A stretch of 64,000 bases of DNA from CAZRGV01 sp964599655 (GCA_964599655.1 CAZRGV010000002.1:62001-126000), one strand, 5' to 3'. Numbered from the stretch's first letter, positions 11,201 to 18,968 are shown. Program-made: numbers and translations. Notes: generated from the sequence alone by a model not told the origin.

Positions 11201-11909
11201 CCCCGTTGGTGAAATGGCCGTTGCCGCCGCCGGAGACGGACTGGATGAGGAATCGGGAACCGGCCGTGCCTCGGACCAGGAACTTGGCATAATCGGCGGC
11301 GGACCCGATGTAATTGTTGCTGATCTGCCAGGTCCAGCGGGTGGTCGTTGGACTGGCGGCCTGGGTGGCATCAAACAGGATTTTCCCGTTGCCGTTGCCC
11401 GTGACCGTGACGCCGTTGGCCTGAACCACGTTGCCACGCAGGGTCAACGTGACGCCGGGATTGATGGTCAGGTTGGCGTTGAGGATCAAGGCCGTCGCCC
11501 CAGCGTTCGACGAGCCAAGATCGGCATTGGTATCGAGCGTGACGGCATGCCCGACCGTGACCGTGTCCCCTGTTCTGGGCACGGTTCCAGAGAGCCAGAT
11601 GGTCGGATCCGACCAGTTTCCTGATTGTACTGTTTGTTGGTTAATCATAAAACGATTCTGTTTAATGTGAGGTTTTAAAGGTGTTTCCAAATGCGATCGT
11701 ACAATTTGCGGAGCTTCGGACAGTGGATTCGATTGCTCCCCGGAACGGGCAACCGGCACCTCGGGACCTGGATGCCGACGGACCAAGGAAAACATCAGTA
11801 CAGCCGCCGTGACGATCAATCCAAATGGCAAGAGTCGTCCCCACACGGAACGCAACCGACGGCGAGCGGAATGGCCGGATCCAGGAGGCTGTGTGGGTCG
11901 GTGATTCAT
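5208..11909 (-). CDS. Giant surface protein: G8-like beta-helix regions, six Ig-like repeats, interrupted secreted domain
   Basis: A 2233-residue protein with a basic N-terminus and one membrane segment (about residues 26-44, LLPFGLIVTAAVLMFSL), so exported or anchored. In order: a G8-like module (SGNWSDPTIW, about 90-137) leading into beta-helix; three Ig-like repeats of about 90 residues (pattern YxLTGP ... GGTFTP ... FTYTP; DNA 9890-10770); a secreted domain (about 674-1148) broken twice by GGSGY repeats; two more Ig-like repeats (7570-8150); a second G8-like module (SGDWSDPTVW, near 1451) with beta-helix; a sixth repeat (5335-5617). The C-terminus changes abruptly to a 40-residue Arg/Pro/Ser-rich tail with no sorting tag. 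The ATG at 11909 was chosen over the GTG before it. Probably an adhesin or matrix protein; no enzyme motif was recognised. Confidence 0.85.
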   Translation of the reverse strand: MNHRPTQPPGSGHSARRRLRSVWGRLLPFGLIVTAAVLMFSLVRRHPGPEVPVARSGEQSNPLSEAPQIVRSHLETPLKPHIKQNRFMINQQTVQSGNWSDPTIWLSGTVPRTGDTVTVGHAVTLDTNADLGSSNAGATALILNANLTINPGVTLTLRGNVVQANGVTVTGNGNGKILFDATQAASPTTTRWTWQISNNYIGSAADYAKFLVRGTAGSRFLIQSVSGGGNGHFTNGGNFGGGWVDAEYGDFLRIGDSSTLPFASNSENRDGVLRLDHCRLINCGQVSHANTTGTAIPVANGAATFQVNACSFLRSLAATELNATASAALTTGTWAVTNNDFDQAVTLQSAFTISGNTYRSAWTLNGASQSATAGPYPALSYAFSGPSTLVRGSASSNYMVALADGTTSAGDAITLSDGSAGGSFSPASLSLSTASPSATFTYTPAVTGPITLSAVDANGLWIETSSIHATATTPATTYNLTGPATLTALAGQPSENFTVALPAYTTVSGTLNVTLSDGGAGGTFTPGSVGLTSASPAATFTYTPASGASAGQSIPISVTNDGGLANPASVTLTIASPVTTYTLTGPTSGDVAAASGNFTVTLGSGAISGSLTFTPAASNGDGSFSPSSVTLTNSNRSATFTYSPTLYGSRTISTTNSGGLPNPSPVPFLGMVQIGKSDNWSYNGSPSPSLGGFDMLTFGYLADLKRDVTSDPVDPNSDIYIQRLAGTTIGLNFSASTANGGNTAYGMPYNVVRGDTPTLPLVLGAYGPESEPGPVPWPASGMVFEGIAGNLPTPNAAPTDGSDHHNFVFVRDEATGGVSDVWEYYQSYYPGDGQWYSSGGAKWNLKALAGASTNNPATARCVVTGGVVTSVTLLTGGSGYTEPPQVYIQGGSGKGAQVTATVSGGSVTSLTLVDGGSGYDTQSYVSFGGPRLDGATSGDAAGLPMVALCAHYDQVASGDIGHALRFTVDAYKTVDPATATATITGGVVTGLTLTHGGSGYLNPPAVTITGDGTGAAATATVDGSGHVNGLNLTSGGSGYTTATVSFSGLPLSRSKYIFPARHTAYSGSSTEGLPFGTRLRLTSAWYAANAANFTGQARPIVDAMRTYGLILADLGGTLRIDGTNDSRWVQSDLNQLTTIPAAAFEVLKIEPDITITGPSSIAAGQSGTYTIQYQPASDSHFGAYIYVYYDTVPTVDSANRVPIGTYSITDTNRTQTFTFTPPSAGTWYLGWFNTVSDHLMSPFAKVTAGSGAATTFSLTPPNPASGIVGQVSQPFTVAPNGSFTGTMTLSDGGAGGTFTPTSLTWNNSAASMAFSYTPASVGSITITVTDSSGTLSPSTQTASYTSNVLAVKDYTLTGPSTGTVGVASSNFTVTLGTGTLANTLRITPDSGGAGGTFTPAYLDLTNTTRSGAFSYTAASAGTVTISTTNNGNLTNPAALTYQAAGVSRQATTLKSGDWSDPTVWDTGIVPGAGDTATINHNLTITTNQTIGTSGAAGTFELTCATGTLTIKNGAVLTLRGDATFGQYNPAAVLYPLTIEAGSGIEFDPPSGQRYKINVATDSQLNINGTSASRAFIRTKAGAAGLNGYITGSYAMRSCAVSAAYCDFTRLGDSGTAAIEPILDSSRAVFRLDHCTFETCGPITVSPNDPGVTLSINQSIWKNSAAAYTVQFGATTTPTGTWAVTGCYFDKGLQAAGDCRGISFTGGNFITDGLIGVSGGYNPCVTMSDFFLYRKTDGSEHIWPGPSSNGYVFGDSYGGTGPEYNAHMTNIGIFGANYSDIIFDAMYSQRGKAFIVSGPTSGPLVVSSIRNCITLPNAAGGAFGTLAAGGGTDYLDLILEHNTVYTSFGNTTERDCCYLGETYFGHANQYESVKSNIAWSRTSNAGFLFSRSADSAVQDLVSAANLDYNCLFNQSGAARDLNGTNSMFTSGTPQTHGVVADPQFVDDSRNLATFATGYLGRTAGTAWVPSGQAYSVGDIVSHSNASVYGNRSINYRCIQAHTSGVGNDEPGTSAASFAYWELQSLYEIRNAVQTGLTINDASLGLSNSSYPSALVAWTKAGFAPRNTALQAAHDAGSPTTPAGAWIGAVQGQAVVAAVTSYDLGAPSPSSGRVGKPSSPFTVTLGSGTLTGSVRITPSVSNGSGSFSPAFLDLTDTTRSGAFTFTPSSLGTCTIACTNSQALLDPPNVTYTSSKNGPRRSLLPRRRGESRQRTAWPQRPSQPSSRPFQRKPRSR
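8760..9345 (-). repeat. Four GGSGY repeats inserted in two pairs inside the giant surface protein
   Basis: Within the coding region, four units of about 35-40 residues share the core GGSGYxxPPxVxIxG. The first pair spans about 9118-9345 (GGSGYTEPPQVYIQGG and GGSGYDTQSYVSFGG). The second spans about 8760-8985 (GGSGYLNPPAVTITGDG and GGSGYTTATVSFSG). Each pair opens just after the tripeptide PAT (NNPATAR and DPATATA) followed by TGGVV. The sequence before, between and after the pairs reads as one continuous secreted domain, so the pairs look like insertions. Confidence 0.75.
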
Positions 11910-12457
11910 CACGAAGCGTTCCCAACGTTGTCCGCCACGCGTGCCCAGACCAGTCGGATCGCGCCGATTCTATCGCCTATTCCGACCCTGGGATCGCCCC
12001 GATCGAAATGTGGAGGATTCCCAGGGCTCCAGAGGAGGAACTTCTCGAGCCAAGGACAGGGCCCGACGGCGAACCTTCCCGGCTGGCAAGCGACAAACCG
12101 GGTCCCTGTCGGGTTGTCCCGCGTCTGATCTCTTTCCGTCTGATACTATCGAGGCGGAGGCTGGATCGATTCGGATTATTTTTTGAATTTCGGAGCCGAG
12201 GGCGTTGCAAGTCGGGCATCACGCGAGCATGAGATCGAGGGGCGAGCAACGCGTTGGGAAGGGATTGTGCCCAGACAAGGCGCGAGGAAGGTGGTTGGTC
12301 CCGACCCTGTCGCCTCCGGCGCAAGAGGCCACAGTCGGTCATTCGACCCCATCGGGCTCGCAAAGGGAATCGCGCGAGGTTTGAGGTGGAAGCCTTCGAG
12401 CGTGATGAGCCAGATGTCGACATGGCTCCTTGGAGAGATCCAATCAAATCACGTCGG
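11910..12457. other. Intergenic region upstream of the giant surface protein
   Basis: These 548 bp lie between the start of the surface-protein gene and the end of the sugar transferase gene, both on the minus strand. An open frame of 169 codons exists on the minus strand, but its Arg/Ser-rich composition and lack of a ribosome-binding site argue against a gene. An AT-rich patch at about 12170-12186 is the only local feature. Confidence 0.45.
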
Positions 12458-13189
12458 TCAGGAGGTCGATTCGGATGTGACCCCATCCGCCGGACTCGTT
12501 GGTACCCCGAACCACTTGCACGAACGATCGCAAGGAATCCCGAAGATCTTGGTTGCCGTGGCCAGGATAATTCGGGCGTCCAGATCCAGATTCATGGAGC
12601 GCACATAGTGCAGGTCGCACGCGAGCTTGCGTTCGACAGCGGCAATATCGGTATCCGCCGGAAGCTGGACCTGGGCCAGACCCGTGATCCCGGGACGAAT
12701 CACCAGACGATCCCGATAGCCAGGAATCACCTGCTGCAACTCGCGAACGAACTCGGGACGTTCGGGCCGGGGTCCCACCAGGCTCATCTCACCCCGAAGA
12801 ACATTCCAGAGCTGGGGCAGCTCATCCAGATGGCTCGCCCGGAGGAAGCGGCCGAAGGGAGTGATTCGCGGATCGTCTTCCGTCGCCCATCGCGGACCGG
12901 TCTGTCGCTCGCAGTCGTGTTGCATCGATCGCAGTTTGAACATCGTGTAACGCCGGCCGTGACGGCCAAGACGCACCTGCGCGTAAATGGCCGGGCCAGG
13001 GGAAGTCCACTTCACGAGAATCATCAGTACGAGGATCAAGGGACTCAGCAGGACCAGCAGCATGGCGGCGAAGACCACGTCAAGTGTCACCTTCAAGGGG
13101 CCATACCACATGGCAGACGGCGACACGACGACGTTGTCGGTCATCACCCGTGTAACACTTTGTGAGGGAGCTTCAATCTTGGTAAACAT
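12458..13189 (-). CDS. Undecaprenyl-phosphate sugar phosphotransferase (WcaJ/WbaP-type bacterial sugar transferase)
   Basis: A 243-residue protein of the bacterial sugar transferase family, which starts glycan repeat-unit synthesis by moving a sugar-1-phosphate from a nucleotide sugar onto undecaprenyl phosphate. An N-terminal membrane helix (LDVVFAAMLLVLLSPLILV) is followed by the conserved cytoplasmic core: TMFKLRSM, then LDELPQLWNVLRGEMSLVGP with the Asp-Glu pair, PRPE, and RPGITGLAQV. It is the short single-domain form. The frame is open to 13426, but the ATG at 13189 has GAGGGG just upstream and places the helix correctly. It is the priming enzyme expected for the exosortase/Wzc locus beside it. 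Confidence 0.92.
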   Translation of the reverse strand: MFTKIEAPSQSVTRVMTDNVVVSPSAMWYGPLKVTLDVVFAAMLLVLLSPLILVLMILVKWTSPGPAIYAQVRLGRHGRRYTMFKLRSMQHDCERQTGPRWATEDDPRITPFGRFLRASHLDELPQLWNVLRGEMSLVGPRPERPEFVRELQQVIPGYRDRLVIRPGITGLAQVQLPADTDIAAVERKLACDLHYVRSMNLDLDARIILATATKIFGIPCDRSCKWFGVPTSPADGVTSESTS

Positions 13190-13463
13190 ATTCCCCTCGA
13201 AACACGCCGGTTTCGATGTGTATGGAATCACCTTTGGTGCACAACCAACCGCCGCGTTGCCCAGAAGTCGACATCCCGATTTCAGAGTTCCGCCGAAAAC
13301 GTGGTTCCGTCTGATGCACGCAGTATTGCTCGAAACCAGGACAATGCTACCAAGCCTACGTCGCATTTCAACGAAAATATTTCGCAATAGATCGAAAAAG
13401 TTTTCCAGCGCTTGACCGCATTGCACGAAACCGTGGTCTTTTCACACTATCACTGGTTTGTCC

Positions 13464-14777
13464 TCAAAGGTTGACGGCTGAGCTGGACCAACGAGAATTC
13501 TGTCGCTCCTCGGCTCGAAGGAAGGCGCGCTCGCGTTCCAGGCGGGTTTGTTCGTAGAGGTCGATGTAAAGCTGCTCCTCGACGGCCGAGAACTCCTGAT
13601 CGCGCCGCCCCTTGACGATTCGGGCGGTGGCGAACATTTGGTCCAGGGGGAAGCCCGGGGCCACTCGGCCGTAGAGCACCGCCGCGAACGACGGCACGTG
13701 CTTCGGCAGTAACGGGCCGGCCGGCAACACGTTGCACATCACCCCGATCGACGTCCCCGTGTTGAGCATCGTTCCCAGGCCGGTCCGCGTGTGGTCGCCG
13801 ATGAAGCAGCCCACCTTGGCCTGGCCGGTCGCGATCGGGTCCCCTTGCAACGGGACTCGCACCTCGCCGTAGTCGTTGCGGAGGTCGCTGTTGGAGGTGA
13901 TCGCCCCCAGGTTCACCCACTCGCCGACGTAGGCGTGGCCCAGAAACCCCTCGTGATACTTGTTGGTGTGGCCGTGGACGATCGAGGCCTCGACCTCGCC
14001 GCCGATCCGGCAGTTTGGTCCCAGGGTCACGCCGCCCCGCAGGTTGGCGCGGAAGAGCTGGGTCCCCGGGCCGATGAAGCAAGGCCCTTCGATCCGGGTA
14101 AACGGCTGGACCAGGGCCCCGGCGGCGATGGTGATCGGCCCGTTGGTCGTGTCGAGCACGGTGTACGGATCGAGCCGGGCCGTCTCGTGCACGAACAGCC
14201 GGTCCGCGGGACCGACGAGTGTCAGGTTGGTCCGATGGTGGTCGGCGACGTCCGAGCCGCCCAGGGTGGCGAAGTCTCGCGCCAGGTGGTCGGCATTCCT
14301 GGAAATCAAATCCCAGGGATGATGAATCCATTCCCCTCCGACATCCAGGCACTTCACCTCGCTGGCTACCTCCTCGAGCCAGGCGTCGAGGCCGGAAAAC
14401 CCGAGCGCGGCCGCCAACTCTCGGCCCACCTGGGCACAAGCAGGCTGGCCGTCACAGAGGCCGAGCCAGGAATCGCCGTCAGGGATCTCGAAATCCGTCG
14501 AGGGTATCCATCGAGCGTTGGCGACAACCAGAGGTCCTTGCCCCATCCAGTCGGCATCGTTGACCACCAACGTCGGTGGTTGAGACCGCCGCGCACTCGC
14601 AAGATAGGGCCGGATCAGCGCTCCCACTTCGACGGCGGTTGACGACCCGGTCCCGAAGGCGTCCACGATCTTCTGCCCAATCGTCCTCGCTCCCAGGCGG
14701 AGGTCAAACGCGGGACGGGTCAGAGTGAGGGGCTCAAGGCCGGCAACGGCATGGTCTTCGACCAGGCAGAGACGCAT
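13464..14777 (-). CDS. GlmU-like sugar nucleotidyltransferase/acyltransferase-fold protein
   Basis: A 437-residue protein of the GlmU-related group found in planctomycetes and Bacteroidetes. The N-terminus (MRLCLVEDHAVAGLEPLTLT) starts a divergent nucleotidyltransferase-like domain without the canonical GGxGTR loop. The C-terminal half (from about residue 220) has hexapeptide left-handed beta-helix character (ITIAAGALVQPFTRIEGPCF, then VTLGPNCRIGGEVEASIVHG, then FIGDHTRTGLGTML). The family is expected to act on UDP-GlcNAc-type sugars, but the substrate cannot be read here. The ATG at 14777 with GGAGAGGAGA upstream was preferred over the longer frame to 15131. Confidence 0.85.
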   Translation of the reverse strand: MRLCLVEDHAVAGLEPLTLTRPAFDLRLGARTIGQKIVDAFGTGSSTAVEVGALIRPYLASARRSQPPTLVVNDADWMGQGPLVVANARWIPSTDFEIPDGDSWLGLCDGQPACAQVGRELAAALGFSGLDAWLEEVASEVKCLDVGGEWIHHPWDLISRNADHLARDFATLGGSDVADHHRTNLTLVGPADRLFVHETARLDPYTVLDTTNGPITIAAGALVQPFTRIEGPCFIGPGTQLFRANLRGGVTLGPNCRIGGEVEASIVHGHTNKYHEGFLGHAYVGEWVNLGAITSNSDLRNDYGEVRVPLQGDPIATGQAKVGCFIGDHTRTGLGTMLNTGTSIGVMCNVLPAGPLLPKHVPSFAAVLYGRVAPGFPLDQMFATARIVKGRRDQEFSAVEEQLYIDLYEQTRLERERAFLRAEERQNSRWSSSAVNL

Positions 14778-15060
14778 AATTGTCTCCTCTCCAGGCAATC
14801 GTTGCCTGGCGCTAGGGAACCGCCAGCAGGGTTGGCTGCATGGTTCGCCTGGACAACCCCTCGGTGGTCTCGTGGACCGTCGAAACCACTCTTTCCAGAG
14901 CACAAAGACCGTGCCTGGCGACACACAGTCATGATCGATGCCAACTTCGGCATGATCGACATCTCGGGGGGGAAACGCTGACTGCGCCACCAACGACAAC
15001 TTCAGCGTAAATTGTGAACGACCCGCGCTCAATAGGTTGATTCGGTCTTGTTTCGTTATT

Positions 15061-16095
15061 TCATCGCTCGAATCGAAGGCGCCGAAGATCCGCCAGCACC
15101 GGACGATGATCCGAGCCAACATCGGGTCCAACCCAACAGCGAAGAACCTCCCAGCCCGATCGGGTCAGAATGTGGTCGATCCGAAGACCATGCCAGCGAC
15201 TGAACCAGGTCGATCCATAACCAACGCCGGCCTCGGAAAACGCGTCGCCGTAACGCGACCAGAACCGCCTGTAAATGGCACTCTCGCAGGGCAAGTTGAA
15301 ATCGCCCGCCAGGATCAATGGCCCCTGGGTGTCGCTCACCCAGCGACTCGCGGCCTTTGACTCTCGAACCCGTCGTTCCGTGTTGGCCTCCAGCACCGCC
15401 GCCCCCTGGAAGGGATTCTGGACTATCGCGTACAAACCTTCCCGAATCGAAACAAAATGCACATTGACGAGAGGAATCGACTCGCCAAAAACGCGCACGC
15501 GGTATCGGACGACAGGTTGATCGGACAACGGCTCGACCTCCTGGATCGGATAACGGCTTGCCAGGCAAAACTCGCCAACGATTCGGAGATGCCAGTCGCG
15601 GGGCGGAAAGAGGGCCGATGCCTGCAATCCGTCCGGCCATTCCTGCAACATCACAAGATCCGGACCCGTCGAGGCCACAAGGTCGGCGAGCGCACGCTGA
15701 TTCAGGTCGGAACGCCGCACGTTACAGGTCAAAACCCGGATCGTGAACGTCGACCGTGCCCCGGACGGCAACCAGGTTCGCCAGGGAAAACAGAACCCCA
15801 TGACGGGTCCAGCGACCACGGCCAGGGCCGTCAACAAGATCAAGAGCGATCGCTTGCGGCGCAAGGCGGCCCACGGAATCCATGCAATGAGGGGCACCAT
15901 CCAGATCCATTTTGGCCCAAAAAGCAGGACGGTCGCCGGCCACCAGCGATCACCCAGTCCCCCTTGAAGACCCCAAAGGATTACCGCGGCAATCAGAAAG
16001 AACCAACTCGCCGAGACCATCCACAAGTCGATTCCTCCCAGGAACATCGGGACGCTTCGCTTGCCGTCTCGCAACGGAATGCTCTTTCCCGCCAT
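15061..16095 (-). CDS. Endonuclease/exonuclease/phosphatase-family membrane protein
   Basis: A 344-residue protein with three N-terminal membrane helices (to about residue 105) followed by an EEP-fold catalytic domain outside or at the membrane. Landmarks are LTCNVRRSDLNQ, QEW, AGDFNLP, the RIDHIL segment and the terminal GSDHRPVLADL, so the metal-binding Asn/Glu/Asp and catalytic His residues are kept. Such membrane-anchored EEP proteins are common in planctomycetes; the substrate (nucleic acid or phospho-lipid/sugar) cannot be told from sequence. The ATG at 16095 has GAGGAAT upstream; a TTG just before it is less likely. It is upstream of the GlmU-like gene but separated by 283 bp, so it is not tightly coupled. 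Confidence 0.85.
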   Translation of the reverse strand: MAGKSIPLRDGKRSVPMFLGGIDLWMVSASWFFLIAAVILWGLQGGLGDRWWPATVLLFGPKWIWMVPLIAWIPWAALRRKRSLLILLTALAVVAGPVMGFCFPWRTWLPSGARSTFTIRVLTCNVRRSDLNQRALADLVASTGPDLVMLQEWPDGLQASALFPPRDWHLRIVGEFCLASRYPIQEVEPLSDQPVVRYRVRVFGESIPLVNVHFVSIREGLYAIVQNPFQGAAVLEANTERRVRESKAASRWVSDTQGPLILAGDFNLPCESAIYRRFWSRYGDAFSEAGVGYGSTWFSRWHGLRIDHILTRSGWEVLRCWVGPDVGSDHRPVLADLRRLRFER

Positions 16096-16397
16096 CAAGC
16101 GTCGGATTCCTCTGGCGATGAGCCGCCTCGCCTTTTCATCGAGGCAACCTCACGAAAAAGATTCGGACAAGGTCAAACCATAGTAATCAAAGCGGAGCTA
16201 AAAGACCTATGGTTTCCTTGTCCCTCACGCCCCCCGACGCCGGTGTCGCGGGAAGGATCCGCCTTGAGTTCGCTGCCGGGGGTTTTTCGTCTATGATTCT
16301 TTTTGAGTCTGGCGCGTCATGTCCTGACACGATGGACCTACGGCCTCGCGTTCCGATCGCGGACGATCTGATCCGGCGCTCCTGATCCGAGGTATCC
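16096..16397. other. Divergent intergenic region
   Basis: This 302-bp gap separates the minus-strand EEP gene from the plus-strand 165-aa gene and should carry promoters for both. No clear promoter hexamers, repeats or RNA structures were recognised. Confidence 0.4.
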
Positions 16398-16895
16398 ATG
16401 CTCGACGAGAACGCTCTTCGGCGAAACGGTTTCCGCCAAGGCACGACGATCCTTCTGGCGGATGGCCAGGCGTGGACCTTTCCCTCGCCTCCGGAGCCGG
16501 ATGCCGTCGGCGAAGAGGGCTTTGATCCTGGTTACGCCGAGGTGCTTGCCGCCATCATGGAGTCGGAGGATCGATCCGATCTTCTCCGCGCCGAGCTTGC
16601 CCTGGCCATCTGCCTGCTTGGCCAGAATTACGAACTGGGGCCGTTTGAGTATCGTTGCTTGCTGCGCTGCCCGTCCGACAGCCCGGTTTTGGCCCGGATG
16701 CAGCAGGCCTTTCATCAGCTCGCTCTCGATCATTGCCGCCCGCTCGGATCTCCGTCGAACACCGATCCAGAAGGGAAAAATCCCGAACGCTCCCGGTCGA
16801 GACGACACCACGACCGTCACGCCGAGAAAGACCAAGGCGCCGATCGTTGCCACATCGCCGATCCCATCGAGGTTATCCGCGGCTCGCGCGCGTGA
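16398..16895 (+). CDS. Conserved planctomycete hypothetical protein with divergent tail
   Basis: A 165-residue cytoplasmic protein with no signal peptide or helix of membrane type. Its first 115 residues look well constrained: GFRQGTTILLADGQAWTFP near the start, then a helical part with LLRAELALAICLLGQNYELG. This style (an opening 'ALRRxGFRxGTTIxLADGQxWTFP') recurs in small planctomycete proteins of unknown role. From about residue 116 the protein becomes a charged Arg/His/Asp-rich tail unlike the front, which may mark a frameshift or a decayed end. GAGG lies about 7 bp before the ATG. It converges on the NusG-like gene with 25 bp between them. The function is unknown. Confidence 0.65.
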   Translation: MLDENALRRNGFRQGTTILLADGQAWTFPSPPEPDAVGEEGFDPGYAEVLAAIMESEDRSDLLRAELALAICLLGQNYELGPFEYRCLLRCPSDSPVLARMQQAFHQLALDHCRPLGSPSNTDPEGKNPERSRSRRHHDRHAEKDQGADRCHIADPIEVIRGSRA

Positions 16896-16916
16896 CGCCT
16901 CGACCGGTCGGAGGCG
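16896..16916. terminator. Candidate shared hairpin between convergent genes
   Basis: The sequence CGCCTCGACC/GGTCGGAGGCG folds into a near-perfect 10-bp stem with one bulged G and almost no loop. It lies exactly between the stop of the 165-aa gene and the end of the convergent NusG-like gene. No strong U-tract follows on either strand, so its terminator role is inferred from position. Confidence 0.35.
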
Positions 16917-16920
16917 GACT

Positions 16921-17481
16921 TTACGCCCGCTCGACCTGCCAGTCCTGGAGCTCCACCGACGCGCCTCGACCGAGAAAATGCACGGACGCCACGAACTCGT
17001 CCCGCTTGTCGCGACGGACGACGACTCCAACCAGCCCGGTCAAGGGTCCGCTCACAATCCGAATCAACGTTCCCACCGGGTTGCTGGGCTCGGGAACCAC
17101 CGTCAGGCCCGATGAGAGCATCTGGTGAATCTGGCGAAGGTCCCGATCCAGGCCGGTCTGGTCAGGAACGGTCAGCACCTTGACCAAAGTATTCTTCTTG
17201 AGACTTTCGATACGATCCTGCTCGTCGCCGAGCAGGAACAGGTAGCTGGTGAACAGGGGCACGATCGATCGGATTTTCCGACCCCCCGGAGTCCGGCTCT
17301 CTTGGATCACCAAGGGCAGATAATACGAGAGCCCCCGAGAGCGCAAGTGGCGGGCGGTGGCCTTCTCCTGGCGAGGCTTCGTGTGCAGGCACCACCACTT
17401 CAGACCCGCTTCCGGTTTCAGGGTCGGCTGGTCCCAGAGGTCCGGAGGATACAGCTCCGGTTCGGCGGGAAGAATCGGCAT
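16921..17481 (-). CDS. NusG/RfaH-like transcription elongation factor
   Basis: A 186-residue specialised NusG paralogue. The NGN domain starts at WWCLHTKPRQEKATARHLRS (about residues 28-47) and includes SYYLPL and the SIVPLFTSYLFL core strand. A C-terminal KOW-type segment follows (GTLIRIVSGPLTGLVGVVVR, about 137-156). Paralogues of this kind (RfaH, UpxY, LoaP) bind RNA polymerase and help it read long polysaccharide operons. A role in reading the surrounding glycan genes is an inference from location. Its end converges with the 165-aa gene and its start is divergent from rfbB with a 409-bp gap. No ops-like recruitment element was identified by eye. Confidence 0.88.
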   Translation of the reverse strand: MPILPAEPELYPPDLWDQPTLKPEAGLKWWCLHTKPRQEKATARHLRSRGLSYYLPLVIQESRTPGGRKIRSIVPLFTSYLFLLGDEQDRIESLKKNTLVKVLTVPDQTGLDRDLRQIHQMLSSGLTVVPEPSNPVGTLIRIVSGPLTGLVGVVVRRDKRDEFVASVHFLGRGASVELQDWQVERA

Positions 17482-17890
17482 CGTCTGGCCCCTGACGCGG
17501 CTCAGTCAAACCCCACACCCATGGTTGACAACGCGCGAGGATTCTCGGAAAAATTGATCCGATTCCTCCGTACCCGTCGGAAGTTCGCGAGAACCATCGT
17601 ATCAGACCTGCCCAGGGTTGACGAAGTGCCGCCCTCGGCCCCTGGCTCTCGGGACACCTGTCCAGGCCAGGTTCGCCGCCAACCGGGCCAACAAGGAACC
17701 ACGAGACTGTCGTTGCGGAAATCGCCCGGGTTTTGGTAGACCCTCCTCTGCCGAGCCGGCACGGACGTGTCCCCCGATCAAGTACCGACCTCGGTCCAGG
17801 AATCGGGACCGGCCGCCGCGTCCACCGATCCGAGAAACGCCGTGGCCAACCCATGGCCCCGCTCTTCCCCATCGGCCCGAGAATCCACTC
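17482..17890. other. Divergent intergenic region between the NusG-like gene and rfbB
   Basis: These 409 bp separate two divergently transcribed genes and should hold both promoters. The rfbB frame remains open through most of it, but residues encoded there are Pro/Arg-rich and unlike a Rossmann-fold protein, so it is non-coding leader. No further element was recognised. Confidence 0.45.
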
Positions 17891-18967
17891 ATGCTCTCAA
17901 CGATTCTCGTTACCGGAGGCGCCGGCTTCATCGGCGGTTGCTTCGTCCGTCAGTTGATCAACGAACAAACGGTCCGGGTCATCAACCTGGACAAGCTCAC
18001 CTACGCCGGCAATCTCGACTCGCTCTCGGCGGTCCTGGAGCACCCACGGCACACCTTCGTCCAGGGGGACATCACCGATTCAACGCTCGTGTCGGAGCTG
18101 CTGCGGGCCCATCGGCCGTCGGCGATCGTCCACTTCGCGGCCGAGTCGCACGTCGACCGCTCGATCGACGGGCCAAGGGCATTCCTGGAGACCAATGTCG
18201 TCGGCACCTTCGAGCTGTTGATCGCCGCTCGGAGGCACTGGGAGTCGCTCGACGGCGAGCCACGACAGAACTTCCGGTTCCTCCACGTCTCGACCGACGA
18301 GGTCTACGGCTCGCTCGGACCCATCGGCAAGTTCACCGAGACGACCCCCTATGACCCTCATTCCCCTTACTCGGCCTCGAAGGCGGCCTCCGACCACTTC
18401 GTTCGCGCCTTCCACCATACCTACGGTCTGCCGACGCTGATCACCAACTGCTCGAACAACTACGGTCCGTACCAGTTCCCCGAGAAACTGATCCCGCTGA
18501 TGATCCTCAACGCCCTGGAGGGTAAGCCGCTACCGGTCTACGGTGACGGTCAGAACGTGCGGGACTGGCTCTACGTGGAAGACCACTGCCGGGCTCTCTG
18601 GCGGGTGCTCGAGGCGGGTCGGCCCGGCCAGACGTACAACGTCGGTGGCAACAGCGAACGCGCCAACCTTCAGGTCGTCGAGACGATCTGCGACCTCGTC
18701 GACGCCCTTCGACCGGGCCTTCCGCACGCCCCCTGCCGCTCCTTGATCGCGTTCGTCAAGGATCGGCCCGGCCACGACCGCCGCTATGCCATCGACGCGA
18801 CCAAGATCGAGCGAGAACTCGGCTGGACGCCCCAGCTCGCCTTCGAGGCTGGCCTGGAACGGACGGTCCGTTGGTATCTGGACCATCCGCAATGGATCGA
18901 GCGGGTCACCTCCGGTTCCTACCGCCGAGAGCGGCTGGGCCTGGGCGTCACCCGGGGAGAGACCTGA
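17891..18967 (+). CDS. rfbB: dTDP-glucose 4,6-dehydratase
   Basis: A 358-residue extended short-chain dehydrogenase that converts dTDP-D-glucose to dTDP-4-keto-6-deoxy-D-glucose, an early step to dTDP-rhamnose and other deoxysugars. The NAD-binding motif TGGAGFIGG lies at residues 7-15. The family STDEVYG follows near residue 135, and the catalytic YSASK has Y160 and K164. Later markers are NCSNNYGPYQFPEKLIPL and NVGGNSE. Length and motifs match RmlB throughout. The upstream open frame to 17618 was rejected because the Rossmann motif must begin close to the N-terminus. It is followed one base later by rfbA, so the two are co-translated. Confidence 0.95.
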   Translation: MLSTILVTGGAGFIGGCFVRQLINEQTVRVINLDKLTYAGNLDSLSAVLEHPRHTFVQGDITDSTLVSELLRAHRPSAIVHFAAESHVDRSIDGPRAFLETNVVGTFELLIAARRHWESLDGEPRQNFRFLHVSTDEVYGSLGPIGKFTETTPYDPHSPYSASKAASDHFVRAFHHTYGLPTLITNCSNNYGPYQFPEKLIPLMILNALEGKPLPVYGDGQNVRDWLYVEDHCRALWRVLEAGRPGQTYNVGGNSERANLQVVETICDLVDALRPGLPHAPCRSLIAFVKDRPGHDRRYAIDATKIERELGWTPQLAFEAGLERTVRWYLDHPQWIERVTSGSYRRERLGLGVTRGET

Positions 18968-18968
18968 G

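Noticed and set aside
8724..11624. A 966-codon plus-strand open frame antisense to the giant surface protein
   Set aside because: The sequence is Arg/Gly-rich low complexity, while the minus strand has clear repeats and domains.
11977..12486. A 169-codon minus-strand frame upstream of the surface protein
   Set aside because: It is Arg/Ser/Pro-rich without structure, overlaps the sugar transferase 3' end and lacks a ribosome-binding site.
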